Positions 1-5,949 are shown, counted from the stretch's first letter. The stretch: DNA of 6,033 nucleotides from Euzebyaceae bacterium (GCA_013698135.1 JACCVM010000055.1:1-6033); one strand, 5' to 3'. A program made the numbers and translations. The notes: generated by a model from the sequence alone, not told the origin.

Positions 1-12
1 CCGCGGGGTCAC
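1..12 (-). CDS. Possible start of the next operon gene (partial, runs off left edge)
   Basis: A GTG codon at 12-10 overlaps the cmk stop codon TGA (11-9) as a 4-base GTGA. The same arrangement joins rluB to aroH and tyrA to aroA in this operon. The visible codons would read M-T-P-R before the window ends. That is too little to identify a product. Genes commonly found after cmk in other bacteria include der, plsC and rpsA, but nothing here chooses between them. The call rests only on the junction pattern and could be a coincidence. Confidence 0.3.
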
Positions 13-665
13 GCCCGGTCTCCCCCGGCGGTGCCCGCCCGTTGGGCGAGCCGTACCAGCCGCGACACGATCTCGTCAACGGCGACGCCAGTGGTGTCGA
101 TCTCGATCGCGCCAGTCGACCGCAGCATCTGCGAAGCGTCGTCGGCGTCGCGGCGCTTGATGCTGTCCGCATGGGTCGCGATCGCGTCGGCGTCGGCGGT
201 GCCCACCTGGGCGGCACGCCGTGCGGCCCGCTCCAGCGGCGACGCGGTGAGCCAGACCTTGAGGTCGGCGTCGGGCACGACCACGCTGCCGACGTCGCGA
301 CCCTCCACGACGGCACCTGCGGGGGACACCGCGGCGCGCTGGGCGCCAAGCAGGGCGGCGCGCACGGCGGGATGCGCCGAGACCGCCGAGACGGTGGCCG
401 TCACCTCCGGACCGCGGATGTCGTCCTCGACATCGACCCCGTCCACCAGCGTGCGCCCCGCCCGGCGTTCGATGGTCAGGTCGCCGATGACGCGGGCGCA
501 CCCGGCACCGTCGCGCAGGTCGATGCCAGAGCGCAGCACCGCCAGCGTGCCGGCACGGTAGTAGGCCCCGGTGTCGACGTGGGCGAACCCGAGTCGCTCG
601 GCCAGGGCGGCGGCGATGGTGGACTTCCCGGAGCCGGCTGGCCCGTCGATGGCGACGACGGTCAT
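9..665 (-). CDS. cmk: Cytidylate kinase (CMP/dCMP kinase)
   Basis: Cytosolic enzyme of 218 residues that uses ATP to phosphorylate CMP and dCMP to the diphosphates, recycling the CMP released by RNA turnover and lipid synthesis. The P-loop GPAGSGKS lies at residues 8-15, followed by the family motifs DTGAYYR (31-37), VSAHPAVR (95-102), VEGRDVGSVVVPDADLKVWL (120-139) and, near the C-terminus, KRRDADD (170-176) and IDTT (189-192). The start is ATG at 665; P-loop kinases of this family begin a few residues before the loop, as here, and a weak AGGT lies about eight bases upstream. Compared from memory with the E. coli enzyme, the arginine at position 188 that contacts the CMP phosphate appears as Gln179, and the segment between it and IDTT is about four residues shorter. 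Length is close to the family norm (E. coli about 227). It is the last complete gene of the operon, 67 bases after aroA. Confidence 0.95.
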   Translation of the reverse strand: MTVVAIDGPAGSGKSTIAAALAERLGFAHVDTGAYYRAGTLAVLRSGIDLRDGAGCARVIGDLTIERRAGRTLVDGVDVEDDIRGPEVTATVSAVSAHPAVRAALLGAQRAAVSPAGAVVEGRDVGSVVVPDADLKVWLTASPLERAARRAAQVGTADADAIATHADSIKRRDADDASQMLRSTGAIEIDTTGVAVDEIVSRLVRLAQRAGTAGGDRA

Positions 666-736
666 CCCGGTGACCTACCGCGGTGGCGATGTGAGGTCAG
701 GTTCGGCGACCTACGGCGTTCGCTCCATGAGGTCAT
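662..736 (-). CDS. Possible 24-residue coupling ORF between aroA and cmk
   Basis: A reading frame of 24 codons plus stop exactly fills the aroA-cmk spacer. Its ATG (736-734) overlaps the aroA stop TGA (735-733) as ATGA, and its TGA (664-662) overlaps the cmk ATG (665-663), again as ATGA. The peptide begins MTSWSERRRSPN and is basic, with six Arg and two His. Eight of the 24 codons end in A or T (three TCA, GAA, CGT, CAT, GGT, GGA), clearly more than in the adjacent genes, so the amino acid sequence itself may not be under selection. The likeliest role, if real, is to carry ribosomes from aroA to cmk by termination-reinitiation. It has no recognisable domain and may be coincidental. Confidence 0.3.
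   Translation of the reverse strand: MTSWSERRRSPNLTSHRHRGRSPG
668..714. repeat. Repeated GACCT/AGGTC motifs in the aroA-cmk spacer
   Basis: CGGTGACCTAC (668-678) and CGGCGACCTAC (704-714) form a direct repeat with one mismatch, 36 bases apart. Between them AGGTCA (694-699) is the inverse complement of TGACCT (671-676) and, for five bases, of GACCT (708-712). The cluster could be a protein site, a weak mRNA hairpin ahead of cmk, or chance in GC-rich DNA. It overlaps the candidate small ORF. There is no run of T after any hairpin, so it is not an intrinsic terminator. Confidence 0.3.
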
Positions 737-2028
737 GGGCGCGCCAAGCAGACCCCGCCGGCGGCGAGGTCGGTCCAGAAGTCGGGATAGGTCTTGGTCA
801 CGCAACCAGGGTTCTCCACGGTGATGCCGGGGAGGCGCGCCGCGATCGCGGTGAACGCCATCGCCAGCCGATGATCATCGTAGGTCGCCAGCCGGGCGGG
901 CCCGCGAGCGCGGCCACCGTGAATCCGCAGGCCGTCGGCTTGCTCCTCTACCTCGACCCCGAGCTTTGCGAGCTCGGTGGCCAGTGCGGCCAGGCGATCG
1001 GACTCGTGGCCGCGTACCACCGCCACCCCGGTCAGCCGCGACGTGCCGGGCGCCAGCGCGGCCAACGCGGCGATGGTGGTCACCTGGTCGGGCATGGACC
1101 CGAGGTCGACGTCGACCGGCGACAGCTGCGCCCGACCCTCGACCGTGATCGCATCGCCGTCGCGCGTCACCATGGCCCCCATGGTTGCCAGCAGCTCCGG
1201 CACGGCGGCGTCGGGCTGGCGCACGGCACCCGCGTTGGTCACCGTCACCTTCCCGCCGGTGGCGGCCGCGAGTCCGAACAGGTGCGCGGCGGCGCTGGCG
1301 TCGTGCTCGATGACCTCGTCGCGGGCGGTGTAGCCACCGGCGCGAACCCGGAACCTCCCGTCGGCCAAACGGCGCACGTCGGCGCCCCAGCGCCGCATGA
1401 GCTCGGCGGTCAGATCGATGTAGCCCTGCGCCGTGGAGCCCACGACGCCGAGCTCCACGTCGCTGGTGGCACACGCGGCAGCCAGCAGCAGGGCGCTGGC
1501 GTACTGGCTGCTCGACGACACGTCCACGGTCACGGCCCCTCCGCGCAGTCCGCCACCCACGGTGACCGGCGGGAAGCCATCGCTGTCGGCGACCTGCGCG
1601 CCGAGGCCGCGCAGCGCGTTGGACAGCGGACCGATCGGTCGGCGCAGCAGGCCGGGCGAGCCGGTGATGGTGACCGGCGACGGCGCCAAGGCGGCGACGG
1701 CCGTGGCGAAGCGCAGTGTCGTTCCCGACAGCGCCGCATCGATCGGGGTTCGCGGGGCACGCGGCCGACCGTCGGTGCCGGCCACGACCCAGTCCTGCCC
1801 GTCATCGTCGACCTGTGCGCCCAGCGCGACCACGGCACCGCGCATGGCTCGGGCGTCCTCGCTGCTGGCGGGCCGACGCAGCCGGCTGGTGCCGGCCGCT
1901 AGAGCGGCGATGATCAGCGCGCGATTGGTCACGCTCTTGCTGGCCGGTGCGGCAAGGCGCAAGTCGACGGGACCGGCGGGCACCACGGTGACCGCCGGCG
2001 CCGTGACCACCCACGCGCCTGGCGTCAC
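733..2028 (-). CDS. aroA: 3-phosphoshikimate 1-carboxyvinyltransferase (EPSP synthase)
   Basis: Sixth step of the shikimate pathway: transfers the enolpyruvyl group of PEP to shikimate-3-phosphate to give EPSP, the chorismate precursor. It is 431 residues, the usual length, with two pseudo-symmetric domains. Substrate-binding motifs are PASKSVTNR (28-36), SGTTLRF (101-107), RPIGPLSNALR (130-140), SSSSQYASALL (171-181), MPDQ (312-315, Asp314 as probable catalytic acid), HESDRL (341-346), DDHRLAM (384-390) and KTYPDF (412-417). Gly102 matches the E. coli Gly96 position, where an Ala gives glyphosate tolerance, so the enzyme is predicted to be glyphosate-sensitive. The usual N-A before that glycine is L-S here, as I recall for actinobacterial relatives. 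The GTG start at 2028 overlaps the tyrA stop as GTGA and has GGAG eight bases upstream (2040-2037), the clearest ribosome site among the minus-strand genes. Confidence 0.97.
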   Translation of the reverse strand: MTPGAWVVTAPAVTVVPAGPVDLRLAAPASKSVTNRALIIAALAAGTSRLRRPASSEDARAMRGAVVALGAQVDDDGQDWVVAGTDGRPRAPRTPIDAALSGTTLRFATAVAALAPSPVTITGSPGLLRRPIGPLSNALRGLGAQVADSDGFPPVTVGGGLRGGAVTVDVSSSSQYASALLLAAACATSDVELGVVGSTAQGYIDLTAELMRRWGADVRRLADGRFRVRAGGYTARDEVIEHDASAAAHLFGLAAATGGKVTVTNAGAVRQPDAAVPELLATMGAMVTRDGDAITVEGRAQLSPVDVDLGSMPDQVTTIAALAALAPGTSRLTGVAVVRGHESDRLAALATELAKLGVEVEEQADGLRIHGGRARGPARLATYDDHRLAMAFTAIAARLPGITVENPGCVTKTYPDFWTDLAAGGVCLARP

Positions 2029-3122
2029 AGCGCCTGCTCCAGCACCTCGTAGCCCAATGCTTCCAGGGCGTCGCGCGCCCGCCCCGCCGGCTTGAAGCCG
2101 ATGATCGCCAGGCGTAGGGTGCCCCGGCCACCCTCGGGAGCATGGTCGATGCCGAGGTCTTCGATGTTGACGCCGATGGCGCCGACGGTGGTGGTCACCT
2201 CGGCGAGCACGCCGGGTCGGTCGGGGATGGGCAGGTGCAGCTCGACCAACGCCCCGGTGATTGTCTCCTTGCCCGGCAAGGAGCGACGCGAGGCGCGCGC
2301 GTCCGCCAACTCCCGGCGGAGGCTGGGTTCATCGCCCACGGCCAGCACCGAGCGCAGCCGGCCGACGCGCTCGCGGTAGTCGTCGAGCACGGCGACGATG
2401 GCGTCGCGGTTCTCGGCGCAGATCTCCACCCACAGGTCCGGGTTGGACGCCGCGACTCGCGTGGCGTCACGAAAGCCGCCGGCCGCCAGCAGCAACAGCC
2501 CGGCGTGCTCCTCGCGGGCCCGATCGGTGGCCAGGTTCATCAAGGTCGTCGCGGCCAGCTGGGGAAGGTGGCTGACCACGGCCACCAGCGCGTCGTGGCG
2601 CGCGGGGTCGACGGCCAGCGGCCGGGCACCGAGTCGGGCGAGGAGGCCGTGCAGGCGCTGGTAGGCGCCCGCGTCGGTGTCTACGGTGGGCGTCAGCAGG
2701 TACGTCGCGCCGACGAACAGGTCGGCCGACGCGTGGCCGGCGCCCGTCTCGTGCGATCCGGCCATCGGATGGCCGCCGATCACGTGCACGCCCGGCCCGA
2801 CCGCGGCACGCATCGCCGCGACCACGCGCGCCTTAACGCTGGTGGTGTCGGTCAGCACCGTGCCCGGCCGCAACAGCGGCCCGACCTCGGCGGCCACGTC
2901 CACCACGACCGACACGGGAACGGCCAAGACGACGAGGTCGGCGTCGCCCACCGCGGCGGCAGCCGAATCGGTGCCGCGGTCCAGCGCGCCCTGGTCGACC
3001 GCGACCGCCAGCTGCGTGGGGTCGTGGTCGAAGCCGACGACCTCGTCGATCTCGTCCAGACGCCCCAGCGCGAGGCCCAGAGACGCACCGATGAGACCCG
3101 TGCCGATGATGGCGATACGCAT
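2025..3122 (-). CDS. tyrA: Prephenate dehydrogenase with C-terminal ACT domain
   Basis: Oxidatively decarboxylates prephenate to 4-hydroxyphenylpyruvate, the precursor of tyrosine. The 365-residue protein opens with a Rossmann fold: GTGLIG at 7-12, and Asp32 at the end of the second strand, which suggests NAD rather than NADP. Family motifs follow: TDTTSVK (91-97), GGHPMAGSHETG (116-127), SHLPQL (184-189), GGFRDATRVA (215-224) and NPDLW (227-231). A linker with LPGK (282-285) leads to an ACT domain (about 290-365, core IPDRPGVLAEVTTTVG at 299-314), which in relatives binds an aromatic amino acid for feedback control. The ATG at 3122 is chosen because the Rossmann strand begins at residue 2; a longer frame reaches 3284 but only overlaps aroH. 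The gap from aroH is 11 bases, with no clear ribosome site. An arogenate dehydrogenase activity cannot be excluded. No pheA is present in the window. Confidence 0.95.
   Translation of the reverse strand: MRIAIIGTGLIGASLGLALGRLDEIDEVVGFDHDPTQLAVAVDQGALDRGTDSAAAAVGDADLVVLAVPVSVVVDVAAEVGPLLRPGTVLTDTTSVKARVVAAMRAAVGPGVHVIGGHPMAGSHETGAGHASADLFVGATYLLTPTVDTDAGAYQRLHGLLARLGARPLAVDPARHDALVAVVSHLPQLAATTLMNLATDRAREEHAGLLLLAAGGFRDATRVAASNPDLWVEICAENRDAIVAVLDDYRERVGRLRSVLAVGDEPSLRRELADARASRRSLPGKETITGALVELHLPIPDRPGVLAEVTTTVGAIGVNIEDLGIDHAPEGGRGTLRLAIIGFKPAGRARDALEALGYEVLEQAL
2265..2283. repeat. 19-base perfect inverted repeat inside tyrA
   Basis: CTCCTTGCC and GGCAAGGAG form 9-base arms around a single central C. 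The site lies in the part of tyrA coding for S-L-P-G-K-E (281-286), the linker between the dehydrogenase and ACT domains. In the mRNA it would form a tight hairpin. LP(G)K in this linker is, as I recall, a conserved family feature, so the symmetry may be only a by-product of codon choice. Confidence 0.5.
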
Positions 3123-3133
3123 CGAGTTGCCAG

Positions 3134-3517
3134 CTACTCGGGCAGGTCGCTGCGCAGCTGGCGAGCGCCCCGCAGGTAGCAGTGGTGCAAATCCTCGCGC
3201 GGCAGGACCGTCGTCACGTGCGCCATCACCCGCACGCACAGCGGGATGCCGCTGCCGCCCTGCACCGCCAGCTCCCGCGCGCACAGCATCGGCACGTCGG
3301 CGATCCCCGCCGCACGCACGGCGGCGGCGGGGAACTCCGAGCGGACATCGTCGGTGGCGGTGAACAGCAGGCTGATCACATCCGACGAATGCAGCTCGTT
3401 GCGGCGCAGCAGCTCACCGAGCAACTCGGCGGTGCGATCCAACACCTGCTCGCGCGTGTCGGCGTCCAGCGTGGTGGCGCCGCGCAACGCCGCCAACCGA
3501 GTCGCCGGCACCGTCAC
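3134..3517 (-). CDS. aroH: Chorismate mutase, monofunctional AroH type
   Basis: Catalyses the rearrangement of chorismate to prephenate, the first step committed to tyrosine and phenylalanine; the product is the TyrA substrate encoded next door. The 127-residue length matches the trimeric B. subtilis AroH family, unlike the all-helical AroQ type. Active-site residues aligned from memory to B. subtilis AroH (in brackets): Arg12 (Arg7) in LRGATT, Arg68 (Arg63) in FPAAAVR, Cys79 (Cys75), Glu82 (Glu78), Arg96 (Arg90) in CVRVM, Tyr114 (Tyr108) in CYL, and Arg122 (Arg116) near the C-terminus. Lys60 of B. subtilis is Ala65 here, and the loop after the Gly-Gly pair (87-88) is about two residues longer. 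The GTG start at 3517 overlaps the rluB stop as GTGA; no Shine-Dalgarno sequence is visible, so coupled translation is likely. The stop is TAG. Confidence 0.95.
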   Translation of the reverse strand: MTVPATRLAALRGATTLDADTREQVLDRTAELLGELLRRNELHSSDVISLLFTATDDVRSEFPAAAVRAAGIADVPMLCARELAVQGGSGIPLCVRVMAHVTTVLPREDLHHCYLRGARQLRSDLPE

Positions 3518-4311
3518 GAGACGGCGCGCGTCCCGGCGTGCAGTCCGACCGCCCCGTACAGGTTGCGGACCTCCGCGCCGGTCAGCGGGCGGAACTTGCC
3601 CGGCGCGATATCACCCAACGGCAGCGGGCCGATCTTGACCCTGGCGAGTCGCTCCAGCGGCAGACCGACGGCCTGCAACATCCGGCGCACCTCCCGCTTG
3701 CGTCCCTCCGCCAGGACGATCTCCACCAGCGTGCGATCACCGGCGGCGCCCAGCTCGCGCACGGAACGCGCCCGCGCGGTGCCGTCCTCCAGCGCCACGC
3801 CTTCGAGCAGGCCGCGGATCGCCCGGCGTTTGGCCGGCCCTCGGATCTGGGCCACATAGGTCTTATCCACCTCGAAGCTGGGGTGGGCCAGACGGTTGGC
3901 CAGCTCGCCGTCGTTGGTCAGGATCAGCAGACCCTCGGTGTCACGGTCCAGCCGACCGACGGGGTAGACCCTCGGCGTCGCCGGCACCAGGTCCATCACC
4001 GTCGGCCGTCCCTGGGGGTCGGCGACCGTCGTGACGAAGCCGGTCGGCTTGTTGAGCAGCAGGTACACCAAGGAGGGATTGGTATGGATGCGCTCGCCGT
4101 CGAGGGTGATCACCTGCTGCCGCGGGTCGGCCTTGGCGCCGAGCGTGACGACCTGACCGTCGACGGTGACCCGACCCGCCGCGATCAGCTCCTCACACGC
4201 GCGACGGCTGCCGATGCCGGCGGCGGCCAGGACCTTCTGCACTCGCTCGGGGCGTGGTTGATCGGCCTCGGCCGGCGCACCGCCTGGGCTGGGACGGCTG
4301 GGGGGACTCAT
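3514..4311 (-). CDS. rluB: Pseudouridine synthase, RsuA/RluB family
   Basis: Converts a specific rRNA uridine to pseudouridine during ribosome assembly; the E. coli RluB target is 23S U2605. The 265-residue protein has a short Pro-rich N-terminus, an S4 RNA-binding domain at about 22-69 (ERVQKVLAAAGIGSRR at 22-37, then GRVTVDG at 46-52), and the catalytic domain. The signature GRLDRDTEGLLILTNDGEL spans 119-137, with Asp122 as the catalytic aspartate, and the second motif EGRKREVRRML is at 202-212. The ATG at 4311 overlaps the scpB stop as ATGA. The frame is open for 229 more codons upstream, but that stretch is antisense-like Arg/Gly-rich sequence lying over scpB and is rejected. RluB rather than RsuA is preferred because scpA-scpB-rluB is a widespread gene order in Gram-positive bacteria; target specificity is inferred. 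Confidence 0.94.
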   Translation of the reverse strand: MSPPSRPSPGGAPAEADQPRPERVQKVLAAAGIGSRRACEELIAAGRVTVDGQVVTLGAKADPRQQVITLDGERIHTNPSLVYLLLNKPTGFVTTVADPQGRPTVMDLVPATPRVYPVGRLDRDTEGLLILTNDGELANRLAHPSFEVDKTYVAQIRGPAKRRAIRGLLEGVALEDGTARARSVRELGAAGDRTLVEIVLAEGRKREVRRMLQAVGLPLERLARVKIGPLPLGDIAPGKFRPLTGAEVRNLYGAVGLHAGTRAVS

Positions 4312-4958
4312 TCGTCGTCGTCTGCTGGCGCCGGGTCCTGCGAACCCGCCAGCGACAGGGCGTCCAGCTCGCGGCGGGCGGCCTTGTAGCCGCCGGGCTG
4401 GGGCTCTGGAAGGACCGGGCCGGGGGCGGCGACCTCGGGCAACGGCGGCAGGGCGTCGACATGGTCGAGGCCAAGCCGCTCCAGGAAGGTGGCGGTGGTG
4501 GCGTACAGCAGCGGCTGTCCCGGCGACGGGTCGCGGCCCACCTCTTCGATCAATCCTCGGCTCACCAGCGATCGCACCGCGCCGTCGGCCTCGACGCCGC
4601 GGATCTGCGAGATCGCCGAACGCGTGACGGGCTGCTTGTAGGCCACGATCGCCAGGGTCTCCAACGCCGCCTGCGACAGCCGGGGGTTGCGACCGTGCAG
4701 GACGAACCGCTCCACGTACGGCGCGGCCCCAGGGTCGGTGTAGAAGCGCCAGCCTCCCGCTACTTCCCGCAGCACGAAGCCGCGGCCGGCGTCGACGTAC
4801 TCGGCTCGCAGGGCGCGAAGCGTGGCGACGACCTCGTCGGTGGGGACCTCCAGCACCTGCGCGAGCGTGTTGGCGTCGACCGGTTCCTCGACGACGAGCA
4901 GGATCGCCTCCAGCGCCTTGCGCGTCGACGCTTCCGGAACGTCCATCGGTTGTGGCAT
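4308..4958 (-). CDS. scpB: SMC complex subunit ScpB
   Basis: Winged-helix partner of ScpA; a ScpB dimer binds the ScpA kleisin and helps close the SMC ring that condenses and separates chromosomes. From the ATG at 4958 the protein is 216 residues. A GTG one codon upstream (4961) would give 217 and a GTGA overlap with scpA; the ATG gives TGATG. The first winged helix is at about 10-85 (TRKALEAILLVVEEPVDANT, ending near GWRFYTDP). The second is highly diagnostic: LSQAALETLAIVAYKQPVTR around 94-113, then the IRGVEADGAVRSLVSRGLIE segment and LLYATTATFLERLGL near 150-164. The tail is Pro-rich and ends in an acidic DDDE. Length fits the family. No Shine-Dalgarno sequence is visible upstream, so translation is probably coupled to scpA. 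Confidence 0.96.
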   Translation of the reverse strand: MPQPMDVPEASTRKALEAILLVVEEPVDANTLAQVLEVPTDEVVATLRALRAEYVDAGRGFVLREVAGGWRFYTDPGAAPYVERFVLHGRNPRLSQAALETLAIVAYKQPVTRSAISQIRGVEADGAVRSLVSRGLIEEVGRDPSPGQPLLYATTATFLERLGLDHVDALPPLPEVAAPGPVLPEPQPGGYKAARRELDALSLAGSQDPAPADDDE

Positions 4959-5830
4959 CACAGCGGCGTCTGTTCGTCGGGGACGGGTTGGGTGGCACCG
5001 GGGACGGACCGCCCTGCCCTTGCGTCGTAGCGGTCCATCTCGTCGAGCGCGGAGTCGGCGTAACCGATGTCCAGGTTCGTCGCGACCGTCAGCACGTCGA
5101 AGCTGCTGGCTTGTTCCAGGTCGATCAGGTCCAGCTTGTACAGCTCGAGCAGTGCCAAGAAGCAGACGATGACCTCTACCCGGTGCCGGCAGCCGGCCGT
5201 CACCTCACGAAAGGTCGCCCGCCCCCCGGCGCGCTCCAGCTCGGTCATGACCATACCCGCCGCCTCGCGCACGGTCATCCGCACCGGTTGCAGGTGCGAG
5301 GTATCGACCGACGAGGCAGGGCGCTCGGCCAGCACCCGCGCGGCCAACGCCGCCAGCTGCGCCGCGTCGACGCCCAGCCGCACGGCCGGCACCAGGTCGG
5401 TGTACCGCTGCTCGAGTCGAACGTCTCGCGCCACGTAGCCGGCGGAGGCGGCGAGGCCGTCGGCGAGGAACGCGGCCGCGTCCTTGAACGTCCGGTAGTC
5501 CAGCAGGCGTGCGTACAGCAGGTCGCGGGCCTCCAACGCCAGCTCATCCAGCTCGGGATCGTCCTCGCCCGGCAGCAACCGAGCCGCCTTGAGCTCCACC
5601 AGGGTGGCGGCGACCACGAGGAACTCCGTGGCCACCTCCAGATCCAGCTTTCCCTGTCCCACCGTGCTCGAGGAAGGGCGTTGCAGCTCGCGCAGGACGG
5701 CCAGGTAGTCGTCGGTGATCTGCGCCAGCGACACCTCGTAGATGTCGACCTTGTGCCGCGCGATCAGGTGCAACAGCAGGTCGAAGGGACCCGTGAAGGC
5801 ACCGATACAGATGTGATAGCTGCCAGACAT
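4958..5830 (-). CDS. scpA: SMC complex kleisin subunit ScpA
   Basis: Kleisin that bridges the SMC ATPase heads and recruits ScpB, acting on the nucleoid. From the ATG at 5830 the protein is 290 residues, normal to slightly long for the family. The N-terminal SMC-binding helices carry GAFTGPFDLLLHLIARHKVD (10-29), then IYEVSLAQITDDYL (30-43) and ATEFLVVAATLVELKAARLL (67-86). The C-terminal winged helix includes FLALLELYKLDLIDL (224-238). A GTG at 5878 would add 16 residues, but ScpA proteins begin only a few residues before the GPFDLLLHL motif, so 5830 is preferred. Neither start has a Shine-Dalgarno sequence. The stop overlaps the scpB start. It is the first gene of the operon. The ParA-like gene often found upstream in actinobacteria is not here; the neighbour is divergent. 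Confidence 0.95.
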   Translation of the reverse strand: MSGSYHICIGAFTGPFDLLLHLIARHKVDIYEVSLAQITDDYLAVLRELQRPSSSTVGQGKLDLEVATEFLVVAATLVELKAARLLPGEDDPELDELALEARDLLYARLLDYRTFKDAAAFLADGLAASAGYVARDVRLEQRYTDLVPAVRLGVDAAQLAALAARVLAERPASSVDTSHLQPVRMTVREAAGMVMTELERAGGRATFREVTAGCRHRVEVIVCFLALLELYKLDLIDLEQASSFDVLTVATNLDIGYADSALDEMDRYDARAGRSVPGATQPVPDEQTPL

Positions 5831-5841
5831 GGCTGCTGGCG

Positions 5842-5847
5842 AGTCTA
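5842..5847 (-). promoter_or_regulatory. Candidate -10 element for the scpA operon
   Basis: On the minus strand TAGACT fits the TANNNT pattern of actinobacterial -10 boxes and ends 11 bases before the scpA ATG. Transcription would then begin about five bases before the start codon, giving an almost leaderless mRNA, which would explain why no Shine-Dalgarno sequence is seen. There is no convincing -35 box at the usual distance (CCGGAC or ACCGGA lie there). The element is part of the palindrome GTCTAGAC (5843-5850). Confidence 0.3.
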
Positions 5848-5887
5848 GACGGCGGCCGCCACAGGTCCGGTGAACCACCGGCGGTCG

Positions 5888-5899
5888 GCAGACGTCTGC
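5888..5899. promoter_or_regulatory. 12-base perfect palindrome, possible operator
   Basis: GCAGACGTCTGC is its own reverse complement and sits in the divergent gap about 58 bases before the scpA ATG and 97 before the plus-strand ATG. Its inner halves AGAC/GTCT recur in opposite order in GTCTAGAC (5843-5850), with 47 bases between the two centres. The placement suits a dimeric regulator. However, a 12-base palindrome also occurs within aroA coding DNA, so symmetry alone is weak evidence. Confidence 0.3.
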
Positions 5900-5949
5900 A
5901 AGTGGTAGCGAACCCAGGCGCGACGGAATGGTGGACGAGTCACGGCAAT

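Noticed and set aside
711..728. A five-codon ATG-to-TAG frame in the aroA-cmk spacer
   Set aside because: Too short to support and out of frame with the better-connected 24-codon frame; nothing suggests a leader peptide.
840..851. The perfect palindrome CCGCGATCGCGG inside aroA
   Set aside because: Explained by Ala/Ile codons in a GC-rich gene. It shows that 12-base palindromes arise here by chance, which lowers the weight of the intergenic one.
959..977. A 7-base inverted repeat CCGAGCT/AGCTCGG in aroA
   Set aside because: Short arms and a five-base loop within codons for a conserved part of the protein; many such repeats are expected at this base composition.
571..1902. A 443-codon plus-strand open frame opposite aroA and cmk
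   Set aside because: It is the shadow of aroA and the 5' end of cmk. The minus-strand protein carries every EPSP synthase motif, while this one is a Gly/Arg/His-rich translation with no domain. Long antisense frames are normal in such GC-rich coding DNA.
2142..3179. A 345-codon plus-strand open frame opposite tyrA
   Set aside because: Antisense to a clear prephenate dehydrogenase; composition is typical of a shadow frame and there is no convincing start context.
3123..3284. A 54-residue N-terminal extension of TyrA
   Set aside because: It overlaps the end of aroH in another frame, and the Rossmann strand starts immediately after the ATG at 3122.
4312..4998. A 229-codon upstream extension of the rluB frame
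   Set aside because: It lies over scpB in another frame and reads as low-complexity Arg/Gly sequence. RluB proteins begin shortly before the S4 domain, matching the ATG at 4311.
4952..5848. A 298-codon plus-strand open frame opposite scpA
   Set aside because: Antisense to scpA, whose conserved GPFDLLLHL and winged-helix motifs settle the coding strand.
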